From: Epithemia pelagica
Lineage: Eukaryota; Bacillariophyta; Bacillariophyceae; Surirellales; Surirellaceae
Assembly: GCA_946965045.2 (NCBI GenBank)
Contig: OX337228.1
Location: forward strand, 6,324,001-6,388,000
Direction of reading: 5' to 3'
Length of the DNA stretch: 64,000 bases
The notes beneath the pieces were generated by a model, which saw nothing but the letters and a program-made list of their open reading frames with translations, was not told the origin of the DNA and ran no database searches. Below are positions 27,390 to 37,247 of the stretch, piece after piece (within the stretch, counting starts at the first letter, position 1; every line of letters starts with the position of its first letter). The translations under genes and the position numbers were made by a program.

Positions 27390-29000
27390 CTATTTCTCCT
27401 TCTTCTTTTCTGCATCTTCTGAGGCATCTTGAGTCGTCGAAGGTTCCTCTTCACTTGGTTCGAGTACATTGGTATCGATGGAGAGTTCTTGATCTGCTCC
27501 CAAAAAGTCTTGAGATTTGACCGCGACAAATATCTTGTATTTGCCTGGATTCTCGGGTGCTGTGATACGAACTTTGACGGCTCCAGTCTTTTGAGCGATA
27601 TTCTGCACCATCATGGGGAAAGCGGTCCGTACTCGTTGATCCGGACTACTCTGCTTTAATTTATCTGCCACGCTCTTGTCCAATTGGTCAATGAATTTGG
27701 GAGGAATATCTTCCACGGCATTTTCAGTGTCCTTACTCGTAGCTTGCCAGCGTACCAGAAACCACCAAGCTTCACGATAACCTTGCAAGGCCACTTGTGG
27801 AGGAATGCCCTGTTTCTTGCATTGTTCGATTTTAACCTTGGTGAATGCTTCGGCATGTTTCCGATCAACCGGTATGACAACGACGGCTGGTTGACCGGCC
27901 ACGAGATCCGTCATGCGTTCCGGTTGTTCCGGTTCCTTTGCTTCTTCTTTGTCATTGGCTTTGTTGTTGTTGTTGTCTTTTCGGGGCTTTTCGAAAAAGA
28001 GTTCTCCAATCTCGAGACGAGGCAAAGTGTTGTATTGTCGTGCCATTTGACCGTTAAAGAAGGGCAGTGATTTTGCGTCGTTGGGGTCACAGCCAATCTT
28101 GAAGGCTGCCAACATTTCGACCAAAGTGGCAAAGAGAGGGAAGCAATGAAGGGAATGAGCAATTCGGATCGAGGCCTCCAATATCAGGGCAATCCTTTGT
28201 CGAAACTCGAGAGATCCTTTGAAATAGGTCTCATCGGCCAACTTTTTGAGGCCAGCTTCAATGAGCTCCGGATGGCCATTGAGTTTGCTGGAATTAATTC
28301 GACCCATGGTCATACAGAGGCATCTGCGGAAAGCCGGATGATCCATTGGCTTCAACTTTTTGGTCAAAGTCCTGCCATTCTTGGTTTGTTTGTAAACAAA
28401 TGTTTCATCTGCCATAGCACCCAACTTGGGAGGCCATGCATCGTTTTCTCCCAACACTCGCATGACCCACTCCTGTCCAATGACCCCTTTGTCCAACCCT
28501 TCCATGGGAGGCAACGTCTTGCCTGTCGCCTTTCGGAAACGAGCTCGTTCATCCTCCTTTTTCTTCTCCTCTTCTTTGGCTTTTCTCACAGCATCGCTCG
28601 CTTCCCCATCTTCATCACCCTCGGCATCGTCGTCGTCACCCCATCCACCGGCATTGACGAGATCATCAAAGTCCACACCTCCTTTTTTGGACTTGGCCTC
28701 GTCGGCCAATTGCTTTTCCCTCTTTTCTCGAAGATCATCAATTTTTTCAATCTCTTCCGTGGCTCGCTCCAAAATTGAATTCATGGAGATTACGGCCCAC
28801 AAAATATCCATGTGCGTCGCATCGGGCCCCAATCGGTTGAACATTCTCACGAAATCCTCCATGGGAACCGGTCCCAGCGATGCCAAACTCTTGGACGACG
28901 CATCCTGCTTGTCTTTCGCCGCCTTAATGCCGGAGAGGTAAATGTAGGCACCCACACCCGCCACGAGCACCAACGCAAGGACAAGAGCCCACATCCACAT
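27390..29000 (-). CDS. Sec63-domain membrane protein without a J domain
   Basis: This is a protein of 536 residues from the first in-frame ATG (29000). It begins with a membrane anchor (MWMWALVLALVLVAGVGAYIYL) and continues on the other side with a charged helix and an acidic/Gly stretch (about 110-150). The middle, about 230-330, is helical (GHPELIEAGLKKLADE; HSLHCFPLFATLVEMLAAF; YNTLPRLEIGELFF) and recalls the Brl region of Sec63. The end has the Sec63-type beta domain: YREAWWFLVRWQ, then VRITAPENPGKYKIFVAVKS and FLGADQELSIDTNV. Sec63 in the ER translocon normally has three membrane segments and a DnaJ domain; neither the extra segments nor an HPD motif is present here. Function in ER translocation is therefore inference, and this could be a diverged paralogue. 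Single exon. Confidence 0.55.
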   Translation of the reverse strand: MWMWALVLALVLVAGVGAYIYLSGIKAAKDKQDASSKSLASLGPVPMEDFVRMFNRLGPDATHMDILWAVISMNSILERATEEIEKIDDLREKREKQLADEAKSKKGGVDFDDLVNAGGWGDDDDAEGDEDGEASDAVRKAKEEEKKKEDERARFRKATGKTLPPMEGLDKGVIGQEWVMRVLGENDAWPPKLGAMADETFVYKQTKNGRTLTKKLKPMDHPAFRRCLCMTMGRINSSKLNGHPELIEAGLKKLADETYFKGSLEFRQRIALILEASIRIAHSLHCFPLFATLVEMLAAFKIGCDPNDAKSLPFFNGQMARQYNTLPRLEIGELFFEKPRKDNNNNKANDKEEAKEPEQPERMTDLVAGQPAVVVIPVDRKHAEAFTKVKIEQCKKQGIPPQVALQGYREAWWFLVRWQATSKDTENAVEDIPPKFIDQLDKSVADKLKQSSPDQRVRTAFPMMVQNIAQKTGAVKVRITAPENPGKYKIFVAVKSQDFLGADQELSIDTNVLEPSEEEPSTTQDASEDAEKKKEK

Positions 29001-29292
29001 AATGATCTGATAATGATGAATGGCCAACCACTAACACAGTGTGTGTCTGCTACAATTGACCCGTCGTCGTCTCTCGCCTACTTCAAGTGGACGGTGAGCG
29101 GACGCGCAATGATGATGTGTTTCGTCCTGGCAGACAGACACTTCAAGGTGCACCACGTGGCAGTCGCGAAAAGATTGCATGCATATCAAAAGTCTCTTCC
29201 TGCTATACCGTAATGTTACCCCCTCTTTTGTTCTGGTGGCTGCACCTCATTCCACACATGGATTTCGCAAAGCTTTTTGGTCGGTCGACACC
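29001..29292. other. head-to-head promoter region
   Basis: This 292-bp spacer lies between the Sec63-domain and DMAP1 genes. An in-frame ATG at 29179 would add 38 residues to DMAP1; I judge it less likely than 29293. Confidence 0.5.
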
Positions 29293-31668
29293 ATGACGGA
29301 TGTGGCGCAAATACTGGGCATGGACGATCGCAAGGGAGGAGGCGATGCTCCTCCTCCCTTTGCTGCTGCTTCCTCCAAACCCTCTTCTTCTTCTCCTCCT
29401 GCACCACCGCCATCGGCCGATGAAACTCATGGTCCTCCCAGTCGGGCCTTGCAAAAGTTGCAAGGAAAATCGCGGGAAGTACTGGGATTGTTGGATACCA
29501 CCACGTCTCAGCCTTCTTCGAGCACAACAACTGCCACTTGGAACAAGGCCAATTCCGTTCCCTTACCTCCTACAGTTCCAACCTTTCCACCGAAAACAGG
29601 CAAATTGACGGCGAGTCCCAACGAAGAAGGTGCGATCAAAGTCGGCAATCGCTGGATCAAGATCCAAACACCGGCGCGAAAATGGGCGTGGGCGCCCTTT
29701 TCGTCCACCAGTCGAACGGACGGCACCTTATTTCATCATTGGGTCCGAAGAAACGTCGAATATCCGGATTATCCCTACGCTCGCTTTGATATTCATTTGG
29801 ATCCAGTCTCGTATACCGACGATGAGTATTACCGATATTTATGGAGCGATGCCTGGACCAAAAGTGAAACGGATCGTTTGATGGAATTGGCGAGACGGCA
29901 TGAAATGCGATGGCCCGTTATTTATGATCGATGGATCGAGTTGTTCTATTTGGATGCACCAGAGGGCAGTAGTGGTCAACCACCCAAGGTGGGACGAAAG
30001 ATTGAAGATTTGCAGTTTCGCTTTTATCAAGTAGCTGCCATTCTCAATCAAGTGGCAATCAAGCTAGAAGCTTCGACAGAAGCTCAAATGTTGGCTGCAG
30101 CAACTCCCGATCCCGCTTCGGGGGAAGAACCAAAAGCGGCCATGGAACATTTGCTCTACGAGACTGCGGCCGCACGGCAACTTGCGGCCATGAACGGCCC
30201 ACAGCAACCCTTGATTGCCTGTCCCGGCAGTGGGACATCCAACAAAGTGTTTGATCTGGAACATGAAAGACAACGTCGCTTGTACTTGGAAGCCTTGTGG
30301 AATCGGACCAAGGCCGAAGAAACCGAGGAACGAGAATTGCGAAATGAATTGAAACAAATTGAAGCACAACTCCGCAAAATTAAGAAATCGGGGGCCCATA
30401 TTTTGGCCGCTCGAAGAATTGGTACTGCATCCACAGGCGCATCGACAAGTGCTCCGTCCTCTCGCAACAACTCACGATCCGTGTCCCCCATTAACCACGA
30501 TTCCTTGGCAGCTATGACCGCGACAATGCCTTTGACCACGGCGGCGGCTGTCCCTAGTCCTACGGCCGCCGCCGCGTCCTCCTTCCCAGCCATGTTGGAC
30601 GAAGCCTTTGCCTCTACCTCACCTGTCGCCATGTCCGGAACCCCTTATCTTCAATCCGGACGTTTGATACCTCCTGCTGCCGGTGGTTCGACCGGCCTCA
30701 ACAAGTCATTACTCACACGAATGGATGCCCTACTCGGTGATTTGAAAATTCCCGAAAAACCCTTGCCCACCAAACGGGTGTGCGATATGTACGATTCTGT
30801 GCGAAAAGACATTTTAAGCTTGCTCTTGTGTATGAAGAATGTACTTCAAAAGGAAGGACTGGTACAAAGCAAGCGTCTTCGCTTCACGGGCGATGTCCGA
30901 ATGACGGAAGAATCCGTCATGGGGATTGCCCCTCCCGCCCCAGCGCCTTCCGTTCCCGCGGCTACCAGTGGTACCACCACGGCAACTGCTGCTACAAACT
31001 CGAATACAGGCGTTGGTACCGGCACCACCTCCACGGCTCGACCCAACAAGACCAAAACATCGTCCAAAGGAGGAGGTGGCAAGACTGTCTCGACAAGTTC
31101 GGGCGCCGCCACAGCCAAAACAAAGGGAACTTCCAAGCAAAAATCATCAGGTGAGGACAAGACCGATGGCAAATCTCGAAATGCGAATAATAATAATAAT
31201 AATAATAAGGATGCGACGGCAGCGTCGGGAGGAACAACTGCCGCGGCATCCAGTGGCAACACGGGCAAGCTTGGTACGGCGGCAAGACCATCCAGTGGTA
31301 AGCAGCCGGGTACAACGGGGAAACAAGTCAAAAAGACAACGACCAAACGCAAACGCAAGGCGGACGCGGTCAAATCCACCACTCCACCACCCCCTGCCGG
31401 AGTTACAGCGGGGGCGGCGGCTTCTTTGTCGTCGACCACAGTGACGACTGCCTCGGCAACGGGGACGACTTTTGACAAGAAAGCAGGGGAATCATCTACC
31501 ACAGGGGGACCAGCTTCCACGAGTGCAACTACGACGAATGCGACGCAGCCAAGAAATGCGGAACAACAACAACAACAACAAGGCGATTCGCAGCCTCCCA
31601 GGTCGACTGCGAAGAAGAGACCCCGAAAAAATCAGGACAAATCAAATGCCTCCTCCAATCCGACCTAA
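29293..31668 (+). CDS. DMAP1: DMAP1/SWC4 homologue, chromatin-remodelling subunit
   Basis: This is a protein of 791 residues, homologous to DMAP1 (animals) and Swc4 (yeast), a nuclear subunit shared by NuA4-type acetyltransferase and SWR1-type H2A.Z-exchange complexes. The start MTDVAQILGM aligns with the family's N-terminus, which supports ATG 29293 (CACCATG context) over 29179. Residues about 120-250 hold the signature: ARKWAWAPFSS, DGTLFHHWVRR, YPDYPYARFDI, then the SANT-like WTKSETDRLMELARRHEMRWPVI and the helix KIEDLQFRFYQV. A coiled coil (about 335-370) and KRVCDMYDSVRKDILSLLL (about 495-515) follow and match the DMAP1 C-terminal helices. The last roughly 250 residues are Thr/Ala/Ser/Lys-rich low complexity, with an (AAT)8 tract coding Asn at 31185-31208 and a Gln run near 31563. 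Confidence 0.92.
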   Translation: MTDVAQILGMDDRKGGGDAPPPFAAASSKPSSSSPPAPPPSADETHGPPSRALQKLQGKSREVLGLLDTTTSQPSSSTTTATWNKANSVPLPPTVPTFPPKTGKLTASPNEEGAIKVGNRWIKIQTPARKWAWAPFSSTSRTDGTLFHHWVRRNVEYPDYPYARFDIHLDPVSYTDDEYYRYLWSDAWTKSETDRLMELARRHEMRWPVIYDRWIELFYLDAPEGSSGQPPKVGRKIEDLQFRFYQVAAILNQVAIKLEASTEAQMLAAATPDPASGEEPKAAMEHLLYETAAARQLAAMNGPQQPLIACPGSGTSNKVFDLEHERQRRLYLEALWNRTKAEETEERELRNELKQIEAQLRKIKKSGAHILAARRIGTASTGASTSAPSSRNNSRSVSPINHDSLAAMTATMPLTTAAAVPSPTAAAASSFPAMLDEAFASTSPVAMSGTPYLQSGRLIPPAAGGSTGLNKSLLTRMDALLGDLKIPEKPLPTKRVCDMYDSVRKDILSLLLCMKNVLQKEGLVQSKRLRFTGDVRMTEESVMGIAPPAPAPSVPAATSGTTTATAATNSNTGVGTGTTSTARPNKTKTSSKGGGGKTVSTSSGAATAKTKGTSKQKSSGEDKTDGKSRNANNNNNNNKDATAASGGTTAAASSGNTGKLGTAARPSSGKQPGTTGKQVKKTTTKRKRKADAVKSTTPPPPAGVTAGAAASLSSTTVTTASATGTTFDKKAGESSTTGGPASTSATTTNATQPRNAEQQQQQQGDSQPPRSTAKKRPRKNQDKSNASSNPT

Positions 31669-31944
31669 TGCTTTAACGTTTGTACATTATAATTATGTAC
31701 ATTCTTAATTATGACTCCGCGTGTAGTTATGGATTCTGGACCAATGGCGTTGCTCGAAAGCATCTACTTGGACGAAAAACGAGTTCTACTTGAAGGACAA
31801 AACGGGTGCCGAACAGGTTTTTCGACGAGGAACGTTCACGTGTTATATATATTTCATCACTATCTTACATGGATCATTGGACCATACGTGTTTCCATCCC
31901 CACCCATTGTTCTTTCCGTGTTTGCCATCCGCTCCTTTTTATCA
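31669..31944. other. intergenic, tail-to-tail
   Basis: This 276-bp spacer holds the 3' flanks of DMAP1 and the gap-containing gene. AT-rich TGTACATTATAATTATGTACAT (31680-31701) is a near-palindrome directly after the DMAP1 stop. Confidence 0.55.
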
Positions 31945-33675
31945 TTATTTCTTTTTGGTCACGGCCGCCATCATTTTCAATTCCAAAGTATCCAGCCGCT
32001 GCATGATTTTATCTTCCATATGATTGACAAGATTGCGCAACTTTTGTTCAATGCGTGCTTCCAAGTCAGCGACTCGAGCCTGCACTCGTTCTTCGACCAT
32101 CCGTTCCATATCGTTATTGGGTGTAAACGAATTCAATCGACCATTTGCCGTCGCGATTCCCCCCGAAGACCCAATGCCGCCTCCCACCGTTGGTTTCATA
32201 CCATAGGCCCCTGCTGTCGATCGAAAGGCCGAAACACGGTTCCGTTCGTGCCAGGCCGACTTTTTATGACTCCCCGAAAACTCTTCTCCGGATACTGTGC
32301 TTAACCCCGTCACCGAATTTCCATCTGTTCCATGGATATCTCCCGTTTCGGCCACAGCAATCTCGGCCAAAGGCGCACATGTCGTGGAAAAGTTGGTCGG
32401 ACTCTTGAAGGAGGAAGACAATTGCACTCCACCTTGTTGTGGATGTGGTTGTAGTGAATGTTTCTTGTTGATGGATGCCAAAAAAGCATTGGCCAAATTT
32501 CCGGCCTTGAGGGAGCGCGACGATATGGAGGCATTGGTCGTCTCGGCAGCCTTGGGATTGTTTCTGGGAGAACCAACATGGGCTGGTCGTTCTTCACCTC
32601 CAATCAGAATGGGATCCAAACTGGGACTCATGGTGGTACCAATTTCCAACTCGTCCTTTTCTCCACTACTCTCCTTCTGTTTGCCCTCGTAAATGTCAAT
32701 TTTGGGAGGATGATCGCGCGAGGCGAATTGTGCGGCATAGGCTGGATCCACGGTTCGTCTCACTCCATTGGAATTTTTGGTGGTTTTCGTGGAGCTCCCT
32801 GTTTTACCGTAGACACTAATTCGTTCCTTAATGGATGGCGTTCCATGAAGCTGTGCTTCAGCATAGTCTTCCTTCTTCTCTTCCCCATACCCATTCGCTT
32901 GATTGGTAGACCCATTTTCGTTCCAGGAGGGGGAAAGTTCCACCTTTGGTTGCATCCGTTGTCCGTTTGTCGTAGTGTTATTCGTTTGGGAAAGGAGCAT
33001 GCCTCGCTTGGGCGGTGATGTGACCATGCCTCCTCCCCCAGATCGTTTAGGTGAAATGGAATTTGTCACCACCAAATGAGAATTGGAGTGATTGATAGTT
33101 ACGGCCAAGGGATCTACCACTTCTTCCGAATGCGACATGGATGGAGGTGGCGATTGTGATTGTTGTAGTTTGACAGGAGGCCATCGTTTGGCCAGTTGTG
33201 GTCTACCTCGAGAAAGACTACGAGCTCGACGAGGTTCCAGTTCTACCTGTTGCTGCTGTTGCACTGGCGGTTGTTGCGACAAAGCTTCGACCGGTTCGGG
33301 AGCTCCAGACACTGCCGTGTTGTTGTTGTTNNNNNNNNNNNNNNNNNNNNNNNNNNNNNNNNNNNNNNNNNNNNNNNNNNNNNNNNNNNNNNNNNNNNNN
33401 NNNNNNNNNNNNNNNNNNNNNNNNNNNNNNNNNNNNNNNNNNNNNNNNNNNNNNNNNNNNNNNNNNNNNNNNNNNNNNNNNNNNNNNNNNNNNNNNNNNN
33501 NNNNNNNNNNNNNNNNNNNNNNNNNNNNNNGTTGAAAGGATGCCTTGTGGTTATTGGCCGCGGCAATTTCTCGCACCGTGGATCGATGGCGTTGATTGGG
33601 AAAGGCCACAACCTTGTGATTTCGATACTGTTCTTCCAGTTCGCTGGCCGCCGCAAAGTCTTGTTCGTTCTCCAT
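31945..33675 (-). CDS. unknown low-complexity protein with C-terminal coiled coil, interrupted by an assembly gap
   Basis: I do not recognise this gene. ATG 33675 opens MENEQDFAAASELEEQYRNH and the frame runs about 48 residues to the N-run at 33530. The frame left of the gap, from an Asn run (NNNNTAVSG), stays open to the stop at 31945. The two parts are in the same frame only if the gap really is 200 bases, which is unproven. The visible C-terminal part is Ser/Asn/Lys-rich, with short basic and Pro patches (RARSLSRGRPQ; NAFLASINKKHS). It ends in a roughly 50-residue amphipathic helix (ERMVEERVQARVADLEAR onward, with MEDKIMQRLDTLELKM) likely to form a coiled coil. The tail MAAVTKKK is basic. 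It may be cytoskeletal or a scaffold; there is no domain evidence for either. Confidence 0.6.
   Translation of the reverse strand: MENEQDFAAASELEEQYRNHKVVAFPNQRHRSTVREIAAANNHKASFQXXXXXXXXXXXXXXXXXXXXXXXXXXXXXXXXXXXXXXXXXXXXXXXXXXXXXXXXXXXXXXXXXXXNNNNTAVSGAPEPVEALSQQPPVQQQQQVELEPRRARSLSRGRPQLAKRWPPVKLQQSQSPPPSMSHSEEVVDPLAVTINHSNSHLVVTNSISPKRSGGGGMVTSPPKRGMLLSQTNNTTTNGQRMQPKVELSPSWNENGSTNQANGYGEEKKEDYAEAQLHGTPSIKERISVYGKTGSSTKTTKNSNGVRRTVDPAYAAQFASRDHPPKIDIYEGKQKESSGEKDELEIGTTMSPSLDPILIGGEERPAHVGSPRNNPKAAETTNASISSRSLKAGNLANAFLASINKKHSLQPHPQQGGVQLSSSFKSPTNFSTTCAPLAEIAVAETGDIHGTDGNSVTGLSTVSGEEFSGSHKKSAWHERNRVSAFRSTAGAYGMKPTVGGGIGSSGGIATANGRLNSFTPNNDMERMVEERVQARVADLEARIEQKLRNLVNHMEDKIMQRLDTLELKMMAAVTKKK
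33331..33530. other. assembly gap, 200 N
   Basis: Exactly 200 undetermined bases lie inside the preceding gene. The left flank is a TTG trinucleotide run (Asn codons on the minus strand), which suggests that a repeat stopped assembly. The round number may be a placeholder. Confidence 0.99.
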
Positions 33676-34924
33676 TCTGCGGTGTGTTCTGATGGATCTT
33701 ACAAGAAACTAGGAGTAATAAATCCAAACAAACTTGCTTCTTTGTCGCAAACTTTCAAAAGGATGTGTAGTAGTGACTGGTTCAGCGTAGGAGACAACAC
33801 AAGTCGAAAACTCTCTCCCAATTTCACCAATGAATGTATGTTGTACTCGTTGTTCTACAATTGAATGTGTAATGTGGAAACAAGAAGACTCTGGATTTGG
33901 ACAAGGTGCATGTCAGGTCGACTCCTCGTTCTGCGTCGATACCAAGGAAGACACCGAAGACAAGACGCCAACGAAAGCAGCGCTTGATCAAGAAGGCAAT
34001 CGAGTGAGATGCCACACAAAACGAAAGAAGATAAAACAAAGAGAGATTGCGAGTCTTGAAATGAGGGAATTGGCTCGCCAGTCCGGTGCGCGCTCCGACA
34101 TCTACTCTTTGTATCGCCCATCCGGAAAAACGAGCGTGCATGGCAGATCTTGCTACCGTTCTTCCAAACAATGGTCCTTGCTGGGACTCACATGTCGCTT
34201 GTCGCATGTCGCATCTCCGCGTCCGCTGAGCGATTCTTTTCTCCGTCTGTCCGTGCCTTCCTCTGGACCGTTGCGATACACACGGGTACGAGTACTTAGA
34301 GCATATGGCTTATCTATCAAATGGCCATTCTTCCATGTCAGGCCTAATCCCTGAAATTGCCCCCACGCCCGTCCACATCTCAACGGATACAGAGATGGTT
34401 GGGAGGAGGAGGACTCCATCGGTTTCTGTGCAATCGAGTCGTTGATTTACTTCTCCATCCAACGAACAAGCAAACAATCGTGTGCTCTTTACAAGACAAC
34501 GCAACGACGTTGGTTCAGGTTCGTTGGGCATTGCGGAGGACGAGACATCGCAGCGAGAGAGACTTTGGGCTGTGCATTGTTCTAGCCTCGACAGCAATCC
34601 TTGAAATTGGTAGAGCCCTATTGTGGAAACTGTATCGAAAGAGGGGTTACAATAGCGAAGCATTACATACGCAACAACAATAACAAAAGCAGCATTCAAA
34701 AGCCTCCAACAAAGCTGACCTACGTTGCTTCTGCATCTTCGCCACTGCTATTGCTATTGATTGCTGTGGAAATAGGGGATTGAGAGTAGTGTATTTTCTT
34801 TGTGCTTCTGTTTTGCTGGCTTGCATCGGTCGCCCTCTTTGACTTTGGATAGTACCAAGTACAACGGTTGGCCCTTCAATCCTTCTTGTATTGATCCGAT
34901 CTCATTGAAAAGAAGGCAGCAATC
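33676..34924. other. long head-to-head intergenic region, 1.2 kb
   Basis: This stretch lies between the gap-containing gene (minus) and the zinc-knuckle gene (plus). TAGGAGTA occurs at 33710-33717. The longest open frame (33830-34354 plus, 174 residues) has no recognisable motif and a shadow-like composition; I do not call it. A TGTCGC repeat lies near 34193-34211. Confidence 0.5.
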
Positions 34925-36420
34925 ATGGCGACTGCCACTTCACCAGCACCGGACGATCGCAGTTCAAAGCGACAAAAAGGTGATGAGAACGGAAGCAGCA
35001 GTCAAGGAGGAGACAATATGTTTCCATCTAGACCACCGCAACATCCGAGTCAGATGTATCCACCCGGATACATGGGCATGGGCGGTGGCGGCCCTTACAT
35101 GGGAGGTGCCGGAATGCCTCCGTATCCAGGCCAGTATGGCAATCCACACGGTCCGCCTCCTCCTCATTATGGAGGCATGTACGGTGGAGGAGGTCCTCCT
35201 CCTCCACCCGTGCGGGGACATGGCAACTCGCCCGAACGTCCTGGTCGTCCCTGGAACGGTGGTGGAGGATATCGAGGACCACACTCTTCGTCGAATGGTA
35301 AAAAGGAAATGGACACTCCGAATGGACCACCTCAACAGCAGCAACAACAACAGCATGCGCCCAATCAACATCCTTATCCACCAGGAGCTGGATGGGGTCA
35401 TCCCCAATCTTGGCAACCGGGACATCCTCCTCCTCCCTATGGCGGTCCGCACCCTGGATATCCAGGAGGTTCCATGCCAGGCATGTACTCCCAACAGTCT
35501 GGGGGTGGTGGAGGTGGTGCCTGGGGACCCAATGGTGGTGCACATTCACCCAACGAAGGAGGCCGCATGAATACGACGAATGCGTCGGTCTCGTCCAACA
35601 AATCACCCTCGCGAAATCGGCCTCGACCCGAAAGTGCCACCCCTGATCCTTCGAGAACACAGCCACCACTGCCCGTTCGAAGTGACAATGCGAGCAATGC
35701 CCTGTATTTCATGGACATTGGAACCACTCCCACCAGATGCATGTCGGTGACACAAGATTATGGGGAAGAAGGCTCGTCGGTCTCCGGAAGTACCAAAGAT
35801 AAGGGACGGGGGAGTTACAAATGCGGCCGGGTGAGTGATTTAAGGCGTTTGCGTTTGCATCTTTTTTCTGTGTCGAGATGGAGAATCTCACCATGGGTTG
35901 TTTTGTGTTCTGTTTTTAATAGTGCGGCGCTCCGAAAAAAGGTCACATTTGTCCCTATCAGCCGAAACTCAAGAGAAGACCCGATGAACCTCCCCCCGAA
36001 ACTCGCAACGCTGCAGTTCAAGTAGAAATGGATGAATTCATGACCCTTCGAAGACTGAATATTCGAATTCAAGGCTTTCCGGAATCCTATGCGACTGAAC
36101 CCTTTATGGGTCCCAGTATGGTCGGAGCCGAGCCACATGTCGAAGACGCCTACTTGCCACCCGGCTCGTCGCATCCACACCATGGTGATGGAGACATGGT
36201 GGTGAATATGCTTCCCATGGAAGATATTTACAGCAGACCGCCGCCCCCACAACAACGAGGACCCGAAAGCAATGACGTACCACTCATGGAGAAGGATTCG
36301 ACCGAACCCATGGCGCCATCGAGTAGTCCTCAGCCCAAACCCGAAACCATGGACACGGCAACGGACGTGCATGACGATGGAGATCCAACCGAAAAAGAAG
36401 AAAAATCAGCCATGGTGTAA
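34925..36420 (+). CDS. Gly/Pro-rich protein with a CCHC-like zinc knuckle (two exons)
   Basis: I join 34925-35830 and 35923-36420 (92-bp GT-AG intron, phase 0), giving 467 residues. The first 290 residues are disordered: a basic RSSKRQKGDE start, then long Gly/Pro/Met/Tyr-rich stretches (MYPPGYMGMGGGG; PPPPHYGGMYGGGG) and a Gln run, like RNA-binding or phase-separating proteins. The only folded element is YKCGRCGAPKKGHICPYQP, a C-x2-C-x6-H-x-C knuckle that the intron splits between the first two cysteines. It is followed by a conserved-looking helix (VQVEMDEFMTLRRLNIRIQG). Similar YKCGRCG-PKKGH-CP knuckles occur in various plant and stramenopile nuclear proteins. The C-terminus is acidic. Nuclear nucleic-acid binding is likely, but no specific function can be named. 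Confidence 0.8.
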
Positions 36421-37247
36421 AGGGGATCTCACGCCAGATAAACGATTTGACGATAGGGAGAACAACTCTACAGGGCAGTTGCCTTATACATCAAACTCTA
36501 GATCCTATTCTTGTATTGTTATGTTGCTGTCTCGTCTCGGTGGTCCAAGTTTGCCGTTCCTAACTGAAAATTAAAGCTTCGGACTTCCGTAAGAAGAGAA
36601 TATGGCTTATGGATTGCTGAAAACGAACATCAAATACCTTACCACAAGGCGATTAGGAGTTTGTCTAAAGGAGTTGTACTGGCCTATTTTTGCTATGGCA
36701 TTTGCGAAGGGGTTGGGGAGTCCCGGATGACATGTTTTCTTGAGTCTTGTGAAAACCCTCCCATCTAAAATCTCCAGCTGACCCAATGACCCTCTTTTTG
36801 TAAATTTTCGGCGAGTTTTGCGATTGCAGTGCGCTAAGAAAGGAGTGCGAAACGCCACCCTCTACTTCGCTCTTGGCGCATCTCCAACCTTGTCGTTCTC
36901 CGATCAGAGGGGGCACTACACGGGGGTTTTGCCACCAACGAGAAACACACAAACAAGTGAAACAACATCACAACAAGAGAAACAAAAAGTCTCTGTCCCC
37001 GTCTCCATCGTTTGTTGATCAACTCGCTATTCCTTTATCAAGCACACCTAGAAGGAAAGGCTCGCAGGTCATCGCGACACTCAGGCAACAGCAAATCGGG
37101 GCGTTTGACGGACAACATTGGGCTGAACGTGAAAACATTACAGGTGGAAACGAAACACGGTCCTGCATCAGGTCCAAGTCATTTCTTTGTGGTTGAACAC
37201 GGTTATCAGAGACTGTTTATTGGATACAGTCTCCTGAAAGAGAAACA
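36421..37247. other. intergenic, between tandem plus-strand genes
   Basis: This 827-bp spacer has the 3' flank of the zinc-knuckle gene and the FZR1 promoter. There is no recognisable gene. Open frames at 36607-36952 (minus) and 36818-37196 (plus) are short and featureless. Confidence 0.5.

Noticed and set aside
29179-29292. Upstream in-frame ATG for DMAP1
   Set aside because: It adds 38 residues without family similarity, whereas MTDVAQILGM at 29293 aligns with the DMAP1 start and has a better context.
33830-34354. 174-residue open frame in a 1.2-kb intergenic region
   Set aside because: It has no recognisable motif, and a mixed Cys/Arg/Ser composition typical of random frames; other frames of similar length overlap it.
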